A stretch of DNA of 14,247 nucleotides from Ferroglobus sp. (GCA_015523665.1 WAJX01000014.1:1-14247); one strand, 5' to 3'. Shown: positions 1-8,484, counted from the first letter of the stretch. Notes: generated from the sequence alone by a model not told the origin. A program made the numbers and translations.

Positions 1-1308
1 ATGCAATGTATCTCCATATCTCCTCTTAAGTGCTATTGATATCGTTAATGCCATTAATGCTAAGATCACATAAACTATGAAGCCTCTAGCATAGCCGATC
101 TTTCCGAATAAGTCAACGAAAAATCCGAGAATTGGTGGGACTACAAAGCCACCAAACGCTCCAAGTCCTCCAACCCAACCACTTGCACCACCAACAGCTT
201 CTGGAACGTATTTAGCAACTAGTTTAAAAACTGCTGCATTTGCAATCCCCATTCCAGCTCCTATGAATAGCTCTCCAATTAATGCGAGCGCAAAGTTGCT
301 GAATATCATTAGTATTCCAGCTCCTACCAAAACCAATGAAAAGCTCATTATTGCTGTTCTTTCTCCACCTATCTTATCACTTAAATGGCCTCCATAAACT
401 CTGATGAACGATGCTAACAATGAGAATCCAACACCTCCAAGAATGCCAGCTGTTCTTATGTCAAAACCATGGAATAATCTCCAATACGTTGGGAACCATG
501 TAGTTAAAGCCAAAAACCCCCCGAAAGATGTGAAGTATAAAGCTACAAGTGCCCAAGTTCTTGGTATTCTTGCAGATATCTTTAAAGCATCGATAAGCTT
601 TCCTGAGGGGAATAACTCTTGTCCGAGGTGATTCGCTATCTTTATAGCTTCATCTCTTGGAACTTTCTTTATCAGTTGGAAATAGTATGCGTCATGTGCT
701 ATTATAGCATAGATTATAGTTCCTATTAGCAAAAACAGAAACCATGCTGCGTATGCTTTAGGTAAACCAAGAGCTGCTAAGGCGAATGGTATGAGTAATG
801 TGAAAAATCCAGGAGCTGTATTTCCTAAACCAGCATATGTGCCTAAAGCCCATCCTTGCCTTTTCTGAGGAAACCAATACGAGGTTTGTGGAATTCCGAC
901 TGAAAAAGTAGCTACACCACATCCACTCAAAGCTCCGAAAAGTAGAATAAGTGGGTACATCTCTATAGTTAGTCTATCTGGGTAGTAAGCAAAGAGGATT
1001 GCTGTTAATCCCGCCATACCAATGACTGAGAGTATCAGAAGTGTGAGTAAAGGCTTTTTTCCACCAACTTTATCAACCCATGCCCCAAATGGTATTCTTA
1101 ATAGCGATCCAGTAAGTTGTGGTATAGCGACAAGTAATCCCATCATCGTTGCTGTTAACCCCATAACATCTCTGAACTCCTTAGCTGTAGGCCCATATAA
1201 TGCAACCGCAGCAAATCCTACAAAAAATCCAAGTGTTGCAGCAATCAAACCTTCAGTTGGATTCCCTTTCAGACCGTATTTTTCCCTTAAATCTTCCACT
1301 CCCGCCAT
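1..1308 (-). CDS. narK: NarK-type nitrate/nitrite transporter (MFS), C-terminus cut by window edge
   Basis: Major facilitator protein that moves nitrate in and/or nitrite out across the cytoplasmic membrane. The ATG at 1308 begins MAGVEDLREKYGLKG and the frame stays open for 436 codons to base 1, so only the last residues are missing. The fragment is almost entirely hydrophobic helices, consistent with 12 membrane segments. NarK-type marks are visible: Arg71 in helix 2 (SLLRIPFGAW) and Arg303 in helix 8 (SFIRVYGG), matching the two nitrate-binding arginines of E. coli NarK (R89, R305). A glycine-rich nitrate signature lies near residues 158-173 (AGLGNTAPGFF) and a second near 375-392 (GWVGGLGAFGGF). 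The MFS loop GAWVDKVGGKKP follows helix 2. It starts 2 bases after the narI stop with ribosome-binding site AGAGGTGAT at 1314-1322, so it is the last visible gene of the nar operon. Whether it is an antiporter or a proton symporter cannot be told. Confidence 0.93.
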   Translation of the reverse strand, partial: MAGVEDLREKYGLKGNPTEGLIAATLGFFVGFAAVALYGPTAKEFRDVMGLTATMMGLLVAIPQLTGSLLRIPFGAWVDKVGGKKPLLTLLILSVIGMAGLTAILFAYYPDRLTIEMYPLILLFGALSGCGVATFSVGIPQTSYWFPQKRQGWALGTYAGLGNTAPGFFTLLIPFALAALGLPKAYAAWFLFLLIGTIIYAIIAHDAYYFQLIKKVPRDEAIKIANHLGQELFPSGKLIDALKISARIPRTWALVALYFTSFGGFLALTTWFPTYWRLFHGFDIRTAGILGGVGFSLLASFIRVYGGHLSDKIGGERTAIMSFSLVLVGAGILMIFSNFALALIGELFIGAGMGIANAAVFKLVAKYVPEAVGGASGWVGGLGAFGGFVVPPILGFFVDLFGKIGYARGFIVYVILALMALTISIALKRRYGDTLH

Positions 1309-1310
1309 TT

Positions 1311-1973
1311 CTAATCACCTCTCTTAACCCATCTGTAAAGGATGGGTGGATCTTTTACAAAGCCTATAGGCAAGAAAAGAACGTGAACGAGTTTTGTAAA
1401 CGGTAGAAATGCAAGTATTAGGAAAGCTCCGATGACATGAAGTTTGAAAACCAGAGGCAAGGCTGAGACATAGCTGATATTTGGGCTGAATGTTAGTAAA
1501 GAGTAAAACCATGGAACTGCTGTATGTAAGTACCATTCCATCCCCCATCTGTTAAAAACTGCGATATATACTCCAGTTACAGCCTGAAAGAATATGAGGA
1601 AAAGTAGGATGTAATCAACGATTGAAGATTCTAAGTTTGAGAGAGCTCTTCTCATCAATAAGATAAAACTTCCAATGAGAGCTAGTAAACCTAGAGTTAG
1701 AGCTATACTTTCTAACGTTAAAAGCATACTCAGATTGGATAGAATTGCTTGTATCGTTGAAGGAAATAAGAAGCCGATTAAATGTCCTATCAGTAATATA
1801 ACAACTCCATAATGCCATGGAATTGAACCCCAAAAGAGAGTTTTTCTCTCTATGAACTGGGTTGAGAACGTGCTCCATTCAAGTCTATTTGAGATGTATC
1901 TGTAAGGGGTGACAACGACTGCTAACGCTATTGCAAAATATGGCAAAGCGATAAAAATTAGCTCATCGAGCAT
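1311..1973 (-). CDS. narI: Respiratory nitrate reductase gamma subunit, dihaem cytochrome b
   Basis: Membrane subunit of the NarGHI complex. It oxidises quinol and passes electrons through two b haems to NarH. At 220 aa it has the usual family length (E. coli 225) with five hydrophobic segments. The four haem-ligand histidines are in the expected places: His54 and His64 (WHYGVVILLIGH), then His179 and His197 (LHVIGAFL...LVHVL), with the 10- and 18-residue spacings of E. coli His56/66 and His187/205. The segment FIERKTLFWGS before His54 is also typical. The ATG at 1973 has ribosome-binding site AGGGGGTGAT (1977-1986). It overlaps the end of narJ by 16 bases, so translational coupling is likely. 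No residue known to be essential is missing. Confidence 0.95.
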   Translation of the reverse strand: MLDELIFIALPYFAIALAVVVTPYRYISNRLEWSTFSTQFIERKTLFWGSIPWHYGVVILLIGHLIGFLFPSTIQAILSNLSMLLTLESIALTLGLLALIGSFILLMRRALSNLESSIVDYILLFLIFFQAVTGVYIAVFNRWGMEWYLHTAVPWFYSLLTFSPNISYVSALPLVFKLHVIGAFLILAFLPFTKLVHVLFLPIGFVKDPPILYRWVKRGD

Positions 1974-2506
1974 TTAATCACCCCCTCTAACTCTTTCAAG
2001 CATAACTTATAGGATAGAATGATTAACGCACTGTATGGAGTTTCTTTCCTTCTAGCAACTTCATCCATCTTTTTTAGCCCATCAATAACGTAATCTATAA
2101 ACATAATTCGATCTTCTCTATCCAAGATAGATAGAAACTCCATAACAATTGATATATGGTCTGGTAGCTCCCTTTTCTCTGTTTTAAAATTAAAATTGTT
2201 GTATATCTCCTTTAACAAAACCATATATTCTCCTTTCTTGTAACTCTCTCCATAGATATGATGAGAGATATATGGTGGAATTAGTGGTAAGATATCAAAA
2301 GCTCTTATATATTCCTCTTCCATCTCTTCAAGAGATGATGAATTCACAAACTCTAAAAACCCTTTCAAAACTTCGATTTCTGTACTATTTGCATCTTCAT
2401 CTACACTTATTATACTGAAAAGCTCTTTAACAGCCTCTCTGATCTCAATTGCATCTGCTGGATAATCCAGAAGTTTGGATAGTAGGTAATAAATTCTTTT
2501 ATTCAT
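1958..2506 (-). CDS. narJ: Nitrate reductase assembly chaperone NarJ (TorD/NarJ family)
   Basis: Cytoplasmic system-specific chaperone that binds apo-NarG, helps insert the Mo/W-bis-pterin cofactor and controls docking of NarGH onto NarI. It is a small, acidic, helical protein of about 182 aa, shorter than E. coli NarJ (about 236). Family marks are EEEYIRAFD near residues 63-71 and LPDHISIVMEFLS in the middle, matching the ELPDHLP..LEFL region of NarJ. I place the start at the ATG at 2506, giving MNKRIYYLLSKLLDYP. A TTG one codon upstream (2509) would also be in frame but sits too close to the GAGGTGGT ribosome-binding site. The ATG shares one base with the narH stop (TGATG), a classic coupling junction. 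Its end overlaps narI by 16 bases. Confidence 0.92.
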   Translation of the reverse strand: MNKRIYYLLSKLLDYPADAIEIREAVKELFSIISVDEDANSTEIEVLKGFLEFVNSSSLEEMEEEYIRAFDILPLIPPYISHHIYGESYKKGEYMVLLKEIYNNFNFKTEKRELPDHISIVMEFLSILDREDRIMFIDYVIDGLKKMDEVARRKETPYSALIILSYKLCLKELEGVIKCSMS

Positions 2507-3963
2507 CAAATACCACCTCTCAAACCTCTAATAACTCCTATTCCTCTCCAACCCTTCCTCTCCTCAGCATCTCTCTCTTCAAGGTATTCTCTGTGCGCAG
2601 AAGGGATTGCAAACCTTTCATCGTAGCTAGCTAATGTAAAAAGTCTGTAAAGTTTTTCAGCATCTTTTTCGTTAAGAGAAACTTTTTTCAATACATCTCC
2701 AGAATTTTCTCCAATATTTTTTGCTCTCATATAAATTCTTAAAGCCATAAGCTTATTCAAAGCTTCAACAATTATTTCCTCATTTCCAGCTGAAAAAAGA
2801 CTTGCGAGATATCTTATTGGAACTCTAAGTTTATTGAATTTATTTATAATTAAATAGTCATCATCTACATCATAAAGCATACTTTGGATCGCTATAAGCG
2901 GAGATAGAGGAGGTATGTAAAATGTCATTGGCATAGTTCTATACTCTGGATGGAGTGGAAATGCTAAGGCATATTCCTTAACTAAAGTATATACTGGAGA
3001 TCTAACTGCATATTCAATCCAACTATCTGGAATACCATTTTTTCTAGCTGATTTAACCACATCCTCATCTCTCGGATTCAGTATTACTTCTCTTTGAGCA
3101 TTAACTAACTCTTCATCTTTTACTTTCAAAGCCTGCTCCACTTTTTCAGCATCGTATAATATAACACCAACATATCTTATTCTACCAACACAGCTATGGG
3201 CACATGCATTTGCTTGTGCAGTTTCAGTTCTTGGATAGCAAAATATACATTTCTCTGATTTGCCAGTATTCCAATTATAGTAAACTTTTTTATAGGGACA
3301 AGCTGTGATACAAAATCTCCAACCTCTACATGTATTCTGATCAACCAAGACTATTCCATCCTCACCTCTTTTGTATATAGCTCTCTGAGGACATGCAGCA
3401 ACACAAGCTGGATTTAAGCAGTGATTACATATTCTGGGAATATAAAACATGAAAATATTGCCAAAATCTCTGATTATCTCTCTCTCTTCAAGATTTACAT
3501 CTCTTTCAGCGTATAATCTAGATCCTCCTAAATCGTCATCCCAATTTGGCCCGAAATTTATCTCCATTTTCTTTCCTGTTATCAATGAAATAGGCTCAGC
3601 TACGGGCTGATCTTCCTCTTCTATTCCCTCATACAGCTTTGCATATTCATAAGTCCAAGGATGATAGTAATCATCAAGCTTTGGCATATACGGTTGGAAG
3701 AAAATATTTAAAAGGGTTGAAAGCTTTCCGAATGCCTTAAGCTTTATCTTATCTCCCTTAACTACCCATCCTCCCCTATATTTTCTCTGATCTTCCCAAA
3801 ATTTTGGATAGCCCGCTCCTGGCTTAGTCTCAACATTGTTCCACCACATGTATTCAGCGCCTTTTCTGTCCGTCCAGATGTTTTTGCAAGCTATACTACA
3901 TGTATGACAGCCTAAGCATTTGTCTAAGTTGAATACCATCGCTAGTTGGGCTCTAACATCCAT
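2506..3963 (-). CDS. narH: Respiratory nitrate reductase beta subunit, four Fe-S clusters
   Basis: Electron-transfer subunit linking NarI haem b to NarG. At 485 aa it is near family length (E. coli 512). All sixteen cluster ligand positions of E. coli NarH align with simple offsets: C16/C19/C22/C26 (CLGCHTCSIAC), C179/C182/C187/C191 (CNHCLNPACVAAC), C212/W215/C218/C222 and C239/C242/C254/C258. Trp215 in CRGWRFC replaces a cysteine, as in E. coli W220, so that cluster should be [3Fe-4S] and the other three [4Fe-4S]. The N-terminus has no signal peptide. The ATG at 3963 lies 4 bases after the narG stop, with ribosome-binding site GGAGAGGTGAT (3967-3977). Its stop overlaps the narJ ATG. Confidence 0.97.
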   Translation of the reverse strand: MDVRAQLAMVFNLDKCLGCHTCSIACKNIWTDRKGAEYMWWNNVETKPGAGYPKFWEDQRKYRGGWVVKGDKIKLKAFGKLSTLLNIFFQPYMPKLDDYYHPWTYEYAKLYEGIEEEDQPVAEPISLITGKKMEINFGPNWDDDLGGSRLYAERDVNLEEREIIRDFGNIFMFYIPRICNHCLNPACVAACPQRAIYKRGEDGIVLVDQNTCRGWRFCITACPYKKVYYNWNTGKSEKCIFCYPRTETAQANACAHSCVGRIRYVGVILYDAEKVEQALKVKDEELVNAQREVILNPRDEDVVKSARKNGIPDSWIEYAVRSPVYTLVKEYALAFPLHPEYRTMPMTFYIPPLSPLIAIQSMLYDVDDDYLIINKFNKLRVPIRYLASLFSAGNEEIIVEALNKLMALRIYMRAKNIGENSGDVLKKVSLNEKDAEKLYRLFTLASYDERFAIPSAHREYLEERDAEERKGWRGIGVIRGLRGGI

Positions 3964-3967
3964 ACCA

Positions 3968-6900
3968 TCACCTCTCCTTCTTCAACTTCCTAACAACAAC
4001 ATACGTATCTCTATTCACTCCAGTCGGCCCCCAGTAGTTGAAGTAATAGCTGAACTGAGCATAACCTCCAACCATCAAAATCGGCTTTAAACGAGTTCGA
4101 GTAACGCTGTTATGCACTCCTCCTCTTCTTCCAGTCTTGTTTGACTTTGGAATGTAGAGAGTTCTTTCTGGAGCATGGTACATTATTGCCATCCCTTTAG
4201 GAACTCTCGATGTAACCACAGCTCTGCAAACTATAACTCCATTAGCGTTGAAAACCTCAACCCAATCGTTATCCTCTATTCCAGCTTTTTCAGCATCTTC
4301 ATCATTTATCCATATTACCTGCCCACCCCTTGAGATCGTGAGCATTCTGAGATTATCATAATAGGTTGAATGAATACACCATTTCCCGTGTGGCGTTATG
4401 AAATTCAGAATTAAGCCGTCTTCATCAACCTCATCTAGCAATTTTGGATTTATTTTAGGCTTAAAAGTTGGTAAAACCTCAAAAAAGGCGATATAGTACG
4501 GATGATCTAAATACAATTCTTGCCTACCGCTCAGAGTTCTCCAAGGAATGTCAAATTCCACGTTAAGGGTGTATGGGGAGTATGTTCTACCATCGTTTAT
4601 ATTCCCACTCCACACTGGACTAGTTATATACCTCCTCGGCTGAGCTTTTATATCATCAAAAGTTATCCTAACACTCCTATAAGGCTCAACTATCTTAGCA
4701 AGAGGTTTTCCAACTCTTTTCTCAAGATTTTTGAATCCCCTATAGCTCATCTCTCCATTTGTCTCTGGAGCAAAAGCCAATATAACGTCTGCAACCGTTA
4801 CATCATTTTCCAGAGAGATGTATTTTTTCCCATTCCATTCAATAGTCGGATATTCCTTAAGGAGGTTCTCATAAACATCGCTTGCATCCCAACTAACTCC
4901 ATGAGCTCCAAGAGCTTTTATTCCCTCACCCAAAGAAATGAACTTTTTGTAAACATTCTTATAATCTCTTTCAACAACAACAAGCTTGGGCATTGTTTTT
5001 CCAGGAATTGCATCACATTCACCAAGTTTCCAATCTTTAACCTCACTTTGAGATATCTCCTCAGGAGTATCGTGTAAAAGAGGAGCCATTATCAAATCTC
5101 TTACTGGCTTTGGAAAATGTTTTTCAGCCAATTCGCTAAACTTTTTTGCTATCAACTTGAATATCTCCCAATCTGATTTAGCCTCCCAAGCTGGGGAAGT
5201 TACACCTCCAAGACAGTTTATGAAAGTATGAAGATCAGTTGATTGAATGTCATTTTTCTCATACCAATGAGCTGCTGGCAAAACGATATCTGAGTAGATT
5301 GCAGAAGTATCCATTCTGAAGTTTAAATCCACTATTAAATCCAGTTTTCCTTCTGGAGCATCTCTCCAAACAACTTCTTTAACCAAATCCCTTGATATCT
5401 CCTTTGCCATAACATTGCTGTTTTTAGCTCCAACAAAATGTTTGAGGAAATATTCATGTCCTTTTGGACTTGAGCCGATAGCATTAGCTCTCCAGATAAA
5501 CCAAATCCTCGGCCAGTTCTCTTCAGCATCTGGGTCTTCTATTGCAAATTTGAGCTCGTTCTTTTTTAGTTTTTCAACAACCCAATTCTTTATCTCATCA
5601 TCATCTTTTGCTCCATCGTTTATAGCTTCTTCGACAATTTTTAGCGGATTCTTATTGAATTGAGGATAAAAAGGAAGCCATCCGAGCCTTACAGCTTTTA
5701 CATTGTAATCTATCGAATGCTCTGGTAGTTTTTGAGTTTCAAATTTAGATTTGTGTTTGTAATAGCTACAGCTATCATATCTCCATTGATCGGTGTGAAC
5801 GTAATAAAAACTGGGTGAATTCTGCAACCTTGGAGGTTTTATCCAATCTTGAGCAAAAGCCACAACAGCCCAAGATGAGAGGGGGGCTACCTTCTCTTGT
5901 CCAACGTAATGAGCTAATCCTCCTCCATTCTTTCCGACACTTCCAGTCAGTATTAAGGCTGTTATAACGGCCCTGTAATTTAAGTCATTATGATACCAGT
6001 GATTAACTCCAGGCCCTATTATCACAAGATTTCTACCTTTTGTCTTCTCAGCATTCTCAGCCCACTCTCTTGCAATCTTTATTACGGTATTCCTAGAAAC
6101 TTTTGTATACTTCTCCTGCCATGCTGGTGTGAAGGGTTTATCATCATCATAATCTTTCGGATAATCTCCATCTAAACCCCTTGACACTCCCAAATGGGCT
6201 GAGAGTAAATCAAAAACTGTCGTAACTACAACTTCTCCCTCAACAGTTCTAACAACACTTGCTGGAACTTCTCTTATACTCTCTCCATAATCTTCATAGA
6301 AAAAGCGTACCTTAACCTTATCAATTCCGATCAGACTTAACCTCACATCAATCTCTTCTCCATCAACAGCATCTCTCATCTCTAAATTCCATTTTCCATT
6401 TTCAGCCCATCTAAAGCCGATACTCCCATTAGGAATCTTTATCTCACCATTTTTATCCATAACACATAGAATCCATTCAGAATTTTTAAGATCCCTTCCC
6501 TTCTCTATTTGAGAAGCTCTTAAAAATCTGTCAGGAACGTAAACATCACCATCCTTCCTTAACTTTACGAGGAATGGTAAATCGGTGTATTTCTTCACAT
6601 ACTCCATAAAATATTTCGTTTTTTTATCAAAGTAGAATTCTTTCATTATAATATGATTTACCGCCATCCAAAACGCAGCATCATGTCCCTGTTCAATTGG
6701 AATCCAAACATCAGCGTATTTACTAACTTGGCTGTAATCTGGTGAGAAAACAACAACTTTAGCCCCTCTATATCTAGCCTCAGCAAGATAATGGGTATCT
6801 GGAGTCCTTGTCATGTTTAAATTGCTTCCCATTATAGCTATAAATCCAGCATTATACCAGTCAGCTGATTCATTTACATCTGTTTGCTCTCCCCATACTT

Positions 6901-7537
6901 GAGGGGATGCTGGAGGAAGATCACAATACCAATCATAAAAGCTTAAACAAACACCTCCAATGAGTTGGAGGAATCTCGCTCCAGAAGAGTAGCTAATCAT
7001 TGACATGGCTGGAATTGGTGTAAAACCTATTATTCTATCTGGTCCGTATTTTTTGATTGTATATATAAGAGAAGCTGAAATTATTTCTAAGGCTTCATCC
7101 CAACTTATCCTCCTAAATCCGCCCATTCCTCTTTTCTTTACATACTTATCTCTCAATTCCTTATTCTCAACGATACTTTTCCATGCATTTACAGCATCTC
7201 CTTCCTTAGCCTTAGCCTCTCTCCATAAATCGAGTAAAACACCTCTGATGTATGGATACTTTGGTCTTAAAGGGCTATAAAGATACCAAGAAGCACTTAT
7301 CCCTCTCTGACACCCTCTTGGTTCATAGTTTGGGACATCATGATTGAAATTTGGATAATCAGTTGCTTGTAATTCCCATGTTACAATTCCATCCTTAACA
7401 TATATCCACCAGCTACAACTCCCAGTGCAGTTAGCGCCATGAGTGCTTCTAACAACCTTATCGTATTGCCATCTATTCCTATAGAATTCTTCCCAACTTC
7501 TAAGCTTGGGAGAGAAAACATCCTTTATCCTTTGCAT
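3968..7537 (-). CDS. narG: Respiratory nitrate reductase alpha subunit, Mo/W-bis-pterin catalytic subunit
   Basis: Catalytic subunit reducing nitrate to nitrite (DMSO reductase superfamily). At 1189 aa it is close to E. coli NarG (1247). The N-terminal FS0 [4Fe-4S] site is complete: His33, Cys37, Cys41, Cys76 (STHGANCTGSCSWW ... EPRGCQRG), with the histidine ligand that marks the Nar group. The metal-ligand aspartate is Asp206 in YDWYCDLPPASP, equivalent to E. coli Asp222. The C-terminal pterin-binding domain (about residues 1030-1160) includes GKWCIHSTYYDNLRMLT, RGGVHNSVTRT and NRDTYVVVRK, very close to bacterial NarG. There is no twin-arginine or Sec signal: the protein begins MQRIKDVFSPKLRSWEEFY, like cytoplasmic bacterial NarG, and an in-frame TGA directly precedes the ATG, so no longer start is possible. 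The active site should therefore be cytoplasmic. The gene abuts narC with no spacer. Confidence 0.98.
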   Translation of the reverse strand: MQRIKDVFSPKLRSWEEFYRNRWQYDKVVRSTHGANCTGSCSWWIYVKDGIVTWELQATDYPNFNHDVPNYEPRGCQRGISASWYLYSPLRPKYPYIRGVLLDLWREAKAKEGDAVNAWKSIVENKELRDKYVKKRGMGGFRRISWDEALEIISASLIYTIKKYGPDRIIGFTPIPAMSMISYSSGARFLQLIGGVCLSFYDWYCDLPPASPQVWGEQTDVNESADWYNAGFIAIMGSNLNMTRTPDTHYLAEARYRGAKVVVFSPDYSQVSKYADVWIPIEQGHDAAFWMAVNHIIMKEFYFDKKTKYFMEYVKKYTDLPFLVKLRKDGDVYVPDRFLRASQIEKGRDLKNSEWILCVMDKNGEIKIPNGSIGFRWAENGKWNLEMRDAVDGEEIDVRLSLIGIDKVKVRFFYEDYGESIREVPASVVRTVEGEVVVTTVFDLLSAHLGVSRGLDGDYPKDYDDDKPFTPAWQEKYTKVSRNTVIKIAREWAENAEKTKGRNLVIIGPGVNHWYHNDLNYRAVITALILTGSVGKNGGGLAHYVGQEKVAPLSSWAVVAFAQDWIKPPRLQNSPSFYYVHTDQWRYDSCSYYKHKSKFETQKLPEHSIDYNVKAVRLGWLPFYPQFNKNPLKIVEEAINDGAKDDDEIKNWVVEKLKKNELKFAIEDPDAEENWPRIWFIWRANAIGSSPKGHEYFLKHFVGAKNSNVMAKEISRDLVKEVVWRDAPEGKLDLIVDLNFRMDTSAIYSDIVLPAAHWYEKNDIQSTDLHTFINCLGGVTSPAWEAKSDWEIFKLIAKKFSELAEKHFPKPVRDLIMAPLLHDTPEEISQSEVKDWKLGECDAIPGKTMPKLVVVERDYKNVYKKFISLGEGIKALGAHGVSWDASDVYENLLKEYPTIEWNGKKYISLENDVTVADVILAFAPETNGEMSYRGFKNLEKRVGKPLAKIVEPYRSVRITFDDIKAQPRRYITSPVWSGNINDGRTYSPYTLNVEFDIPWRTLSGRQELYLDHPYYIAFFEVLPTFKPKINPKLLDEVDEDGLILNFITPHGKWCIHSTYYDNLRMLTISRGGQVIWINDEDAEKAGIEDNDWVEVFNANGVIVCRAVVTSRVPKGMAIMYHAPERTLYIPKSNKTGRRGGVHNSVTRTRLKPILMVGGYAQFSYYFNYWGPTGVNRDTYVVVRKLKKER

Positions 7538-8350
7538 TCATTTCACCCTCCAATAATAAAAAGAGAGGAATATCATCACTATAAACAACATCCCCAAGGG
7601 AATTGTTGGATAAAGAGATTGAGTCAGAAATCCTTCTTGGATCTTTGGAGCTTTTGAAACTTCTGAAGCTTCCTTAAAAAGAGCGATTAGGTTGTAAATC
7701 TCTTCATCGGTCAATTGCTTTCCAGTGTAGATATCTCTCATTACTGGAAATGGGAGAGTTTTTAACGCATTGTAAAGTGCTTTTTCTCCAAGCCTGTTGT
7801 AGACATCGCTGAGATCTTTTGATAAAGTTCCCCCATAAATGCCAAGGTTTTTCAATGAATGACAAGATATGCAAGGAGCTCCGCCTTTCTTAAATTTAAT
7901 CTCACCGATAAAAATTGATTTACCTATATCAGCATTTCCTTTTGGTAATTCTATGTTTGTTGGAGTTTCATTAGTTTTATGAACTTTAGGAGAGAATTGC
8001 TTTAAATATTCTAAAATTTTTAATGCCTCCCCCTCACTTACCCCCAACTCTGGCATAACTAATCCGTATTTTGACACGAGTTTCATCATTATTGGGTCTT
8101 TTTCCTCTAAAAGTTTCTCTGGCTCAGATATGATTTTAACAAGCCATTCTGTGTCTCTTTTCTCTGTAACTCCGAGGAGATCTGGGCCTATTGTGTCTCC
8201 ACCACCTATGGTATGACAACCAGCACATTTAGTTGAAAATAGCTCCTCTCCACTTTGGGTTTGAGCAAGAGAGATAGAAGATAAAAGTATAGGTGCGAAA
8301 AATACGAGAAGTAAGAGAATCTTTATCTTCACATTGAATACAGCACTCAT
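7538..8350 (-). CDS. narC: NarC-type dihaem cytochrome c, signal peptide and C-terminal membrane anchor
   Basis: Exported c-type cytochrome of the nitrate reductase operon, 270 aa. Residues 1-29 form a Sec signal peptide (charged start, ILLLLVFFAPILLSS core, likely cleavage after SLA). Two haem c sites follow: C42-A-G-C-H46 (CAGCH) and C160-I-S-C-H164 (CISCH), each in a cytochrome c-like domain. Met99 (VMPELG) is a candidate sixth ligand for haem 1 and Met203 (PVMRDIY) for haem 2. A single hydrophobic helix at about 250-267 ends in WRVK, so the protein is probably anchored with haem domains outside and the C-terminus inside. In Thermus the first gene of narCGHJIK encodes a comparable cytochrome needed for active nitrate reductase and for electron transfer; the same role here is inferred from gene order and architecture. 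The start has GAGGTG at 8356-8361. The TGA stop is followed immediately, in the same frame, by the narG ATG. Confidence 0.87.
   Translation of the reverse strand: MSAVFNVKIKILLLLVFFAPILLSSISLAQTQSGEELFSTKCAGCHTIGGGDTIGPDLLGVTEKRDTEWLVKIISEPEKLLEEKDPIMMKLVSKYGLVMPELGVSEGEALKILEYLKQFSPKVHKTNETPTNIELPKGNADIGKSIFIGEIKFKKGGAPCISCHSLKNLGIYGGTLSKDLSDVYNRLGEKALYNALKTLPFPVMRDIYTGKQLTDEEIYNLIALFKEASEVSKAPKIQEGFLTQSLYPTIPLGMLFIVMIFLSFYYWRVK
7543..7551 (-). promoter_or_regulatory. narG ribosome-binding site inside the narC 3' end
   Basis: GGAGGGTGA on the minus strand is complementary to the archaeal 16S 3' end and lies 5 bases before the narG ATG at 7537. It overlaps the last codons of narC. It supports the ATG at 7537 over the out-of-frame ATG four bases upstream, and indicates separate initiation of NarG rather than read-through of the narC stop. 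Confidence 0.75.
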
Positions 8351-8355
8351 AATTA

Positions 8356-8460
8356 CACCTCGAATTATGATTGCTCACAATTTACTTACTTGGTTCGAAT
8401 TTGTAAACTCTTGCTAAGCAGAAAAAAAGATTATATTACAATTATCCCGAAAAATTTCGG
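8356..8460 (-). promoter_or_regulatory. nar operon promoter with 14-bp dyad and ribosome-binding site
   Basis: Reading toward narC: a perfect dyad CCGAAA-AA-TTTCGG on the plus strand (8447-8460), then a TATA-like box TAATATAA on the minus strand (8431-8438), then an expected transcript start near 8405-8412, and the ribosome-binding site GAGGTG (8356-8361), 5 bases before the ATG. The dyad sits just upstream of the TATA/BRE position, where an archaeal activator could bind or a repressor could block TFB. The promoter is assigned by pattern only. The leader would be about 55-60 nt, unlike the apparently leaderless genes elsewhere in the window. Confidence 0.5.
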
Positions 8461-8484
8461 AAAGAAATCGGATTTAGAAATGGT

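Noticed and set aside
1022..1327. 101-codon plus-strand frame, and another at 404-631
   Set aside because: Both are antisense to narK, whose NarK motifs and uninterrupted frame are clear.
2507..2509. TTG as an alternative narJ start one codon upstream of the ATG
   Set aside because: It is only two bases from the GAGGTGGT site; the ATG at 2506 has normal spacing and couples to the narH stop.
4520..5077. 185-codon open frame on the plus strand
   Set aside because: It lies wholly antisense to the well-conserved narG coding sequence and has no recognisable domain; it is a shadow frame.
7538..7540. TGA between narC and narG as a selenocysteine or read-through codon
   Set aside because: A full ribosome-binding site for narG lies just upstream and both products have complete natural ends; no SECIS-like element was seen. 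Kept only as a minor possibility in the findings.
8392..8400. GGTTCGAAT resembles the T-loop of a tRNA
   Set aside because: The flanking bases do not make a five-pair T-stem and no acceptor, D or anticodon arm is found around it; it lies in the nar promoter/leader.
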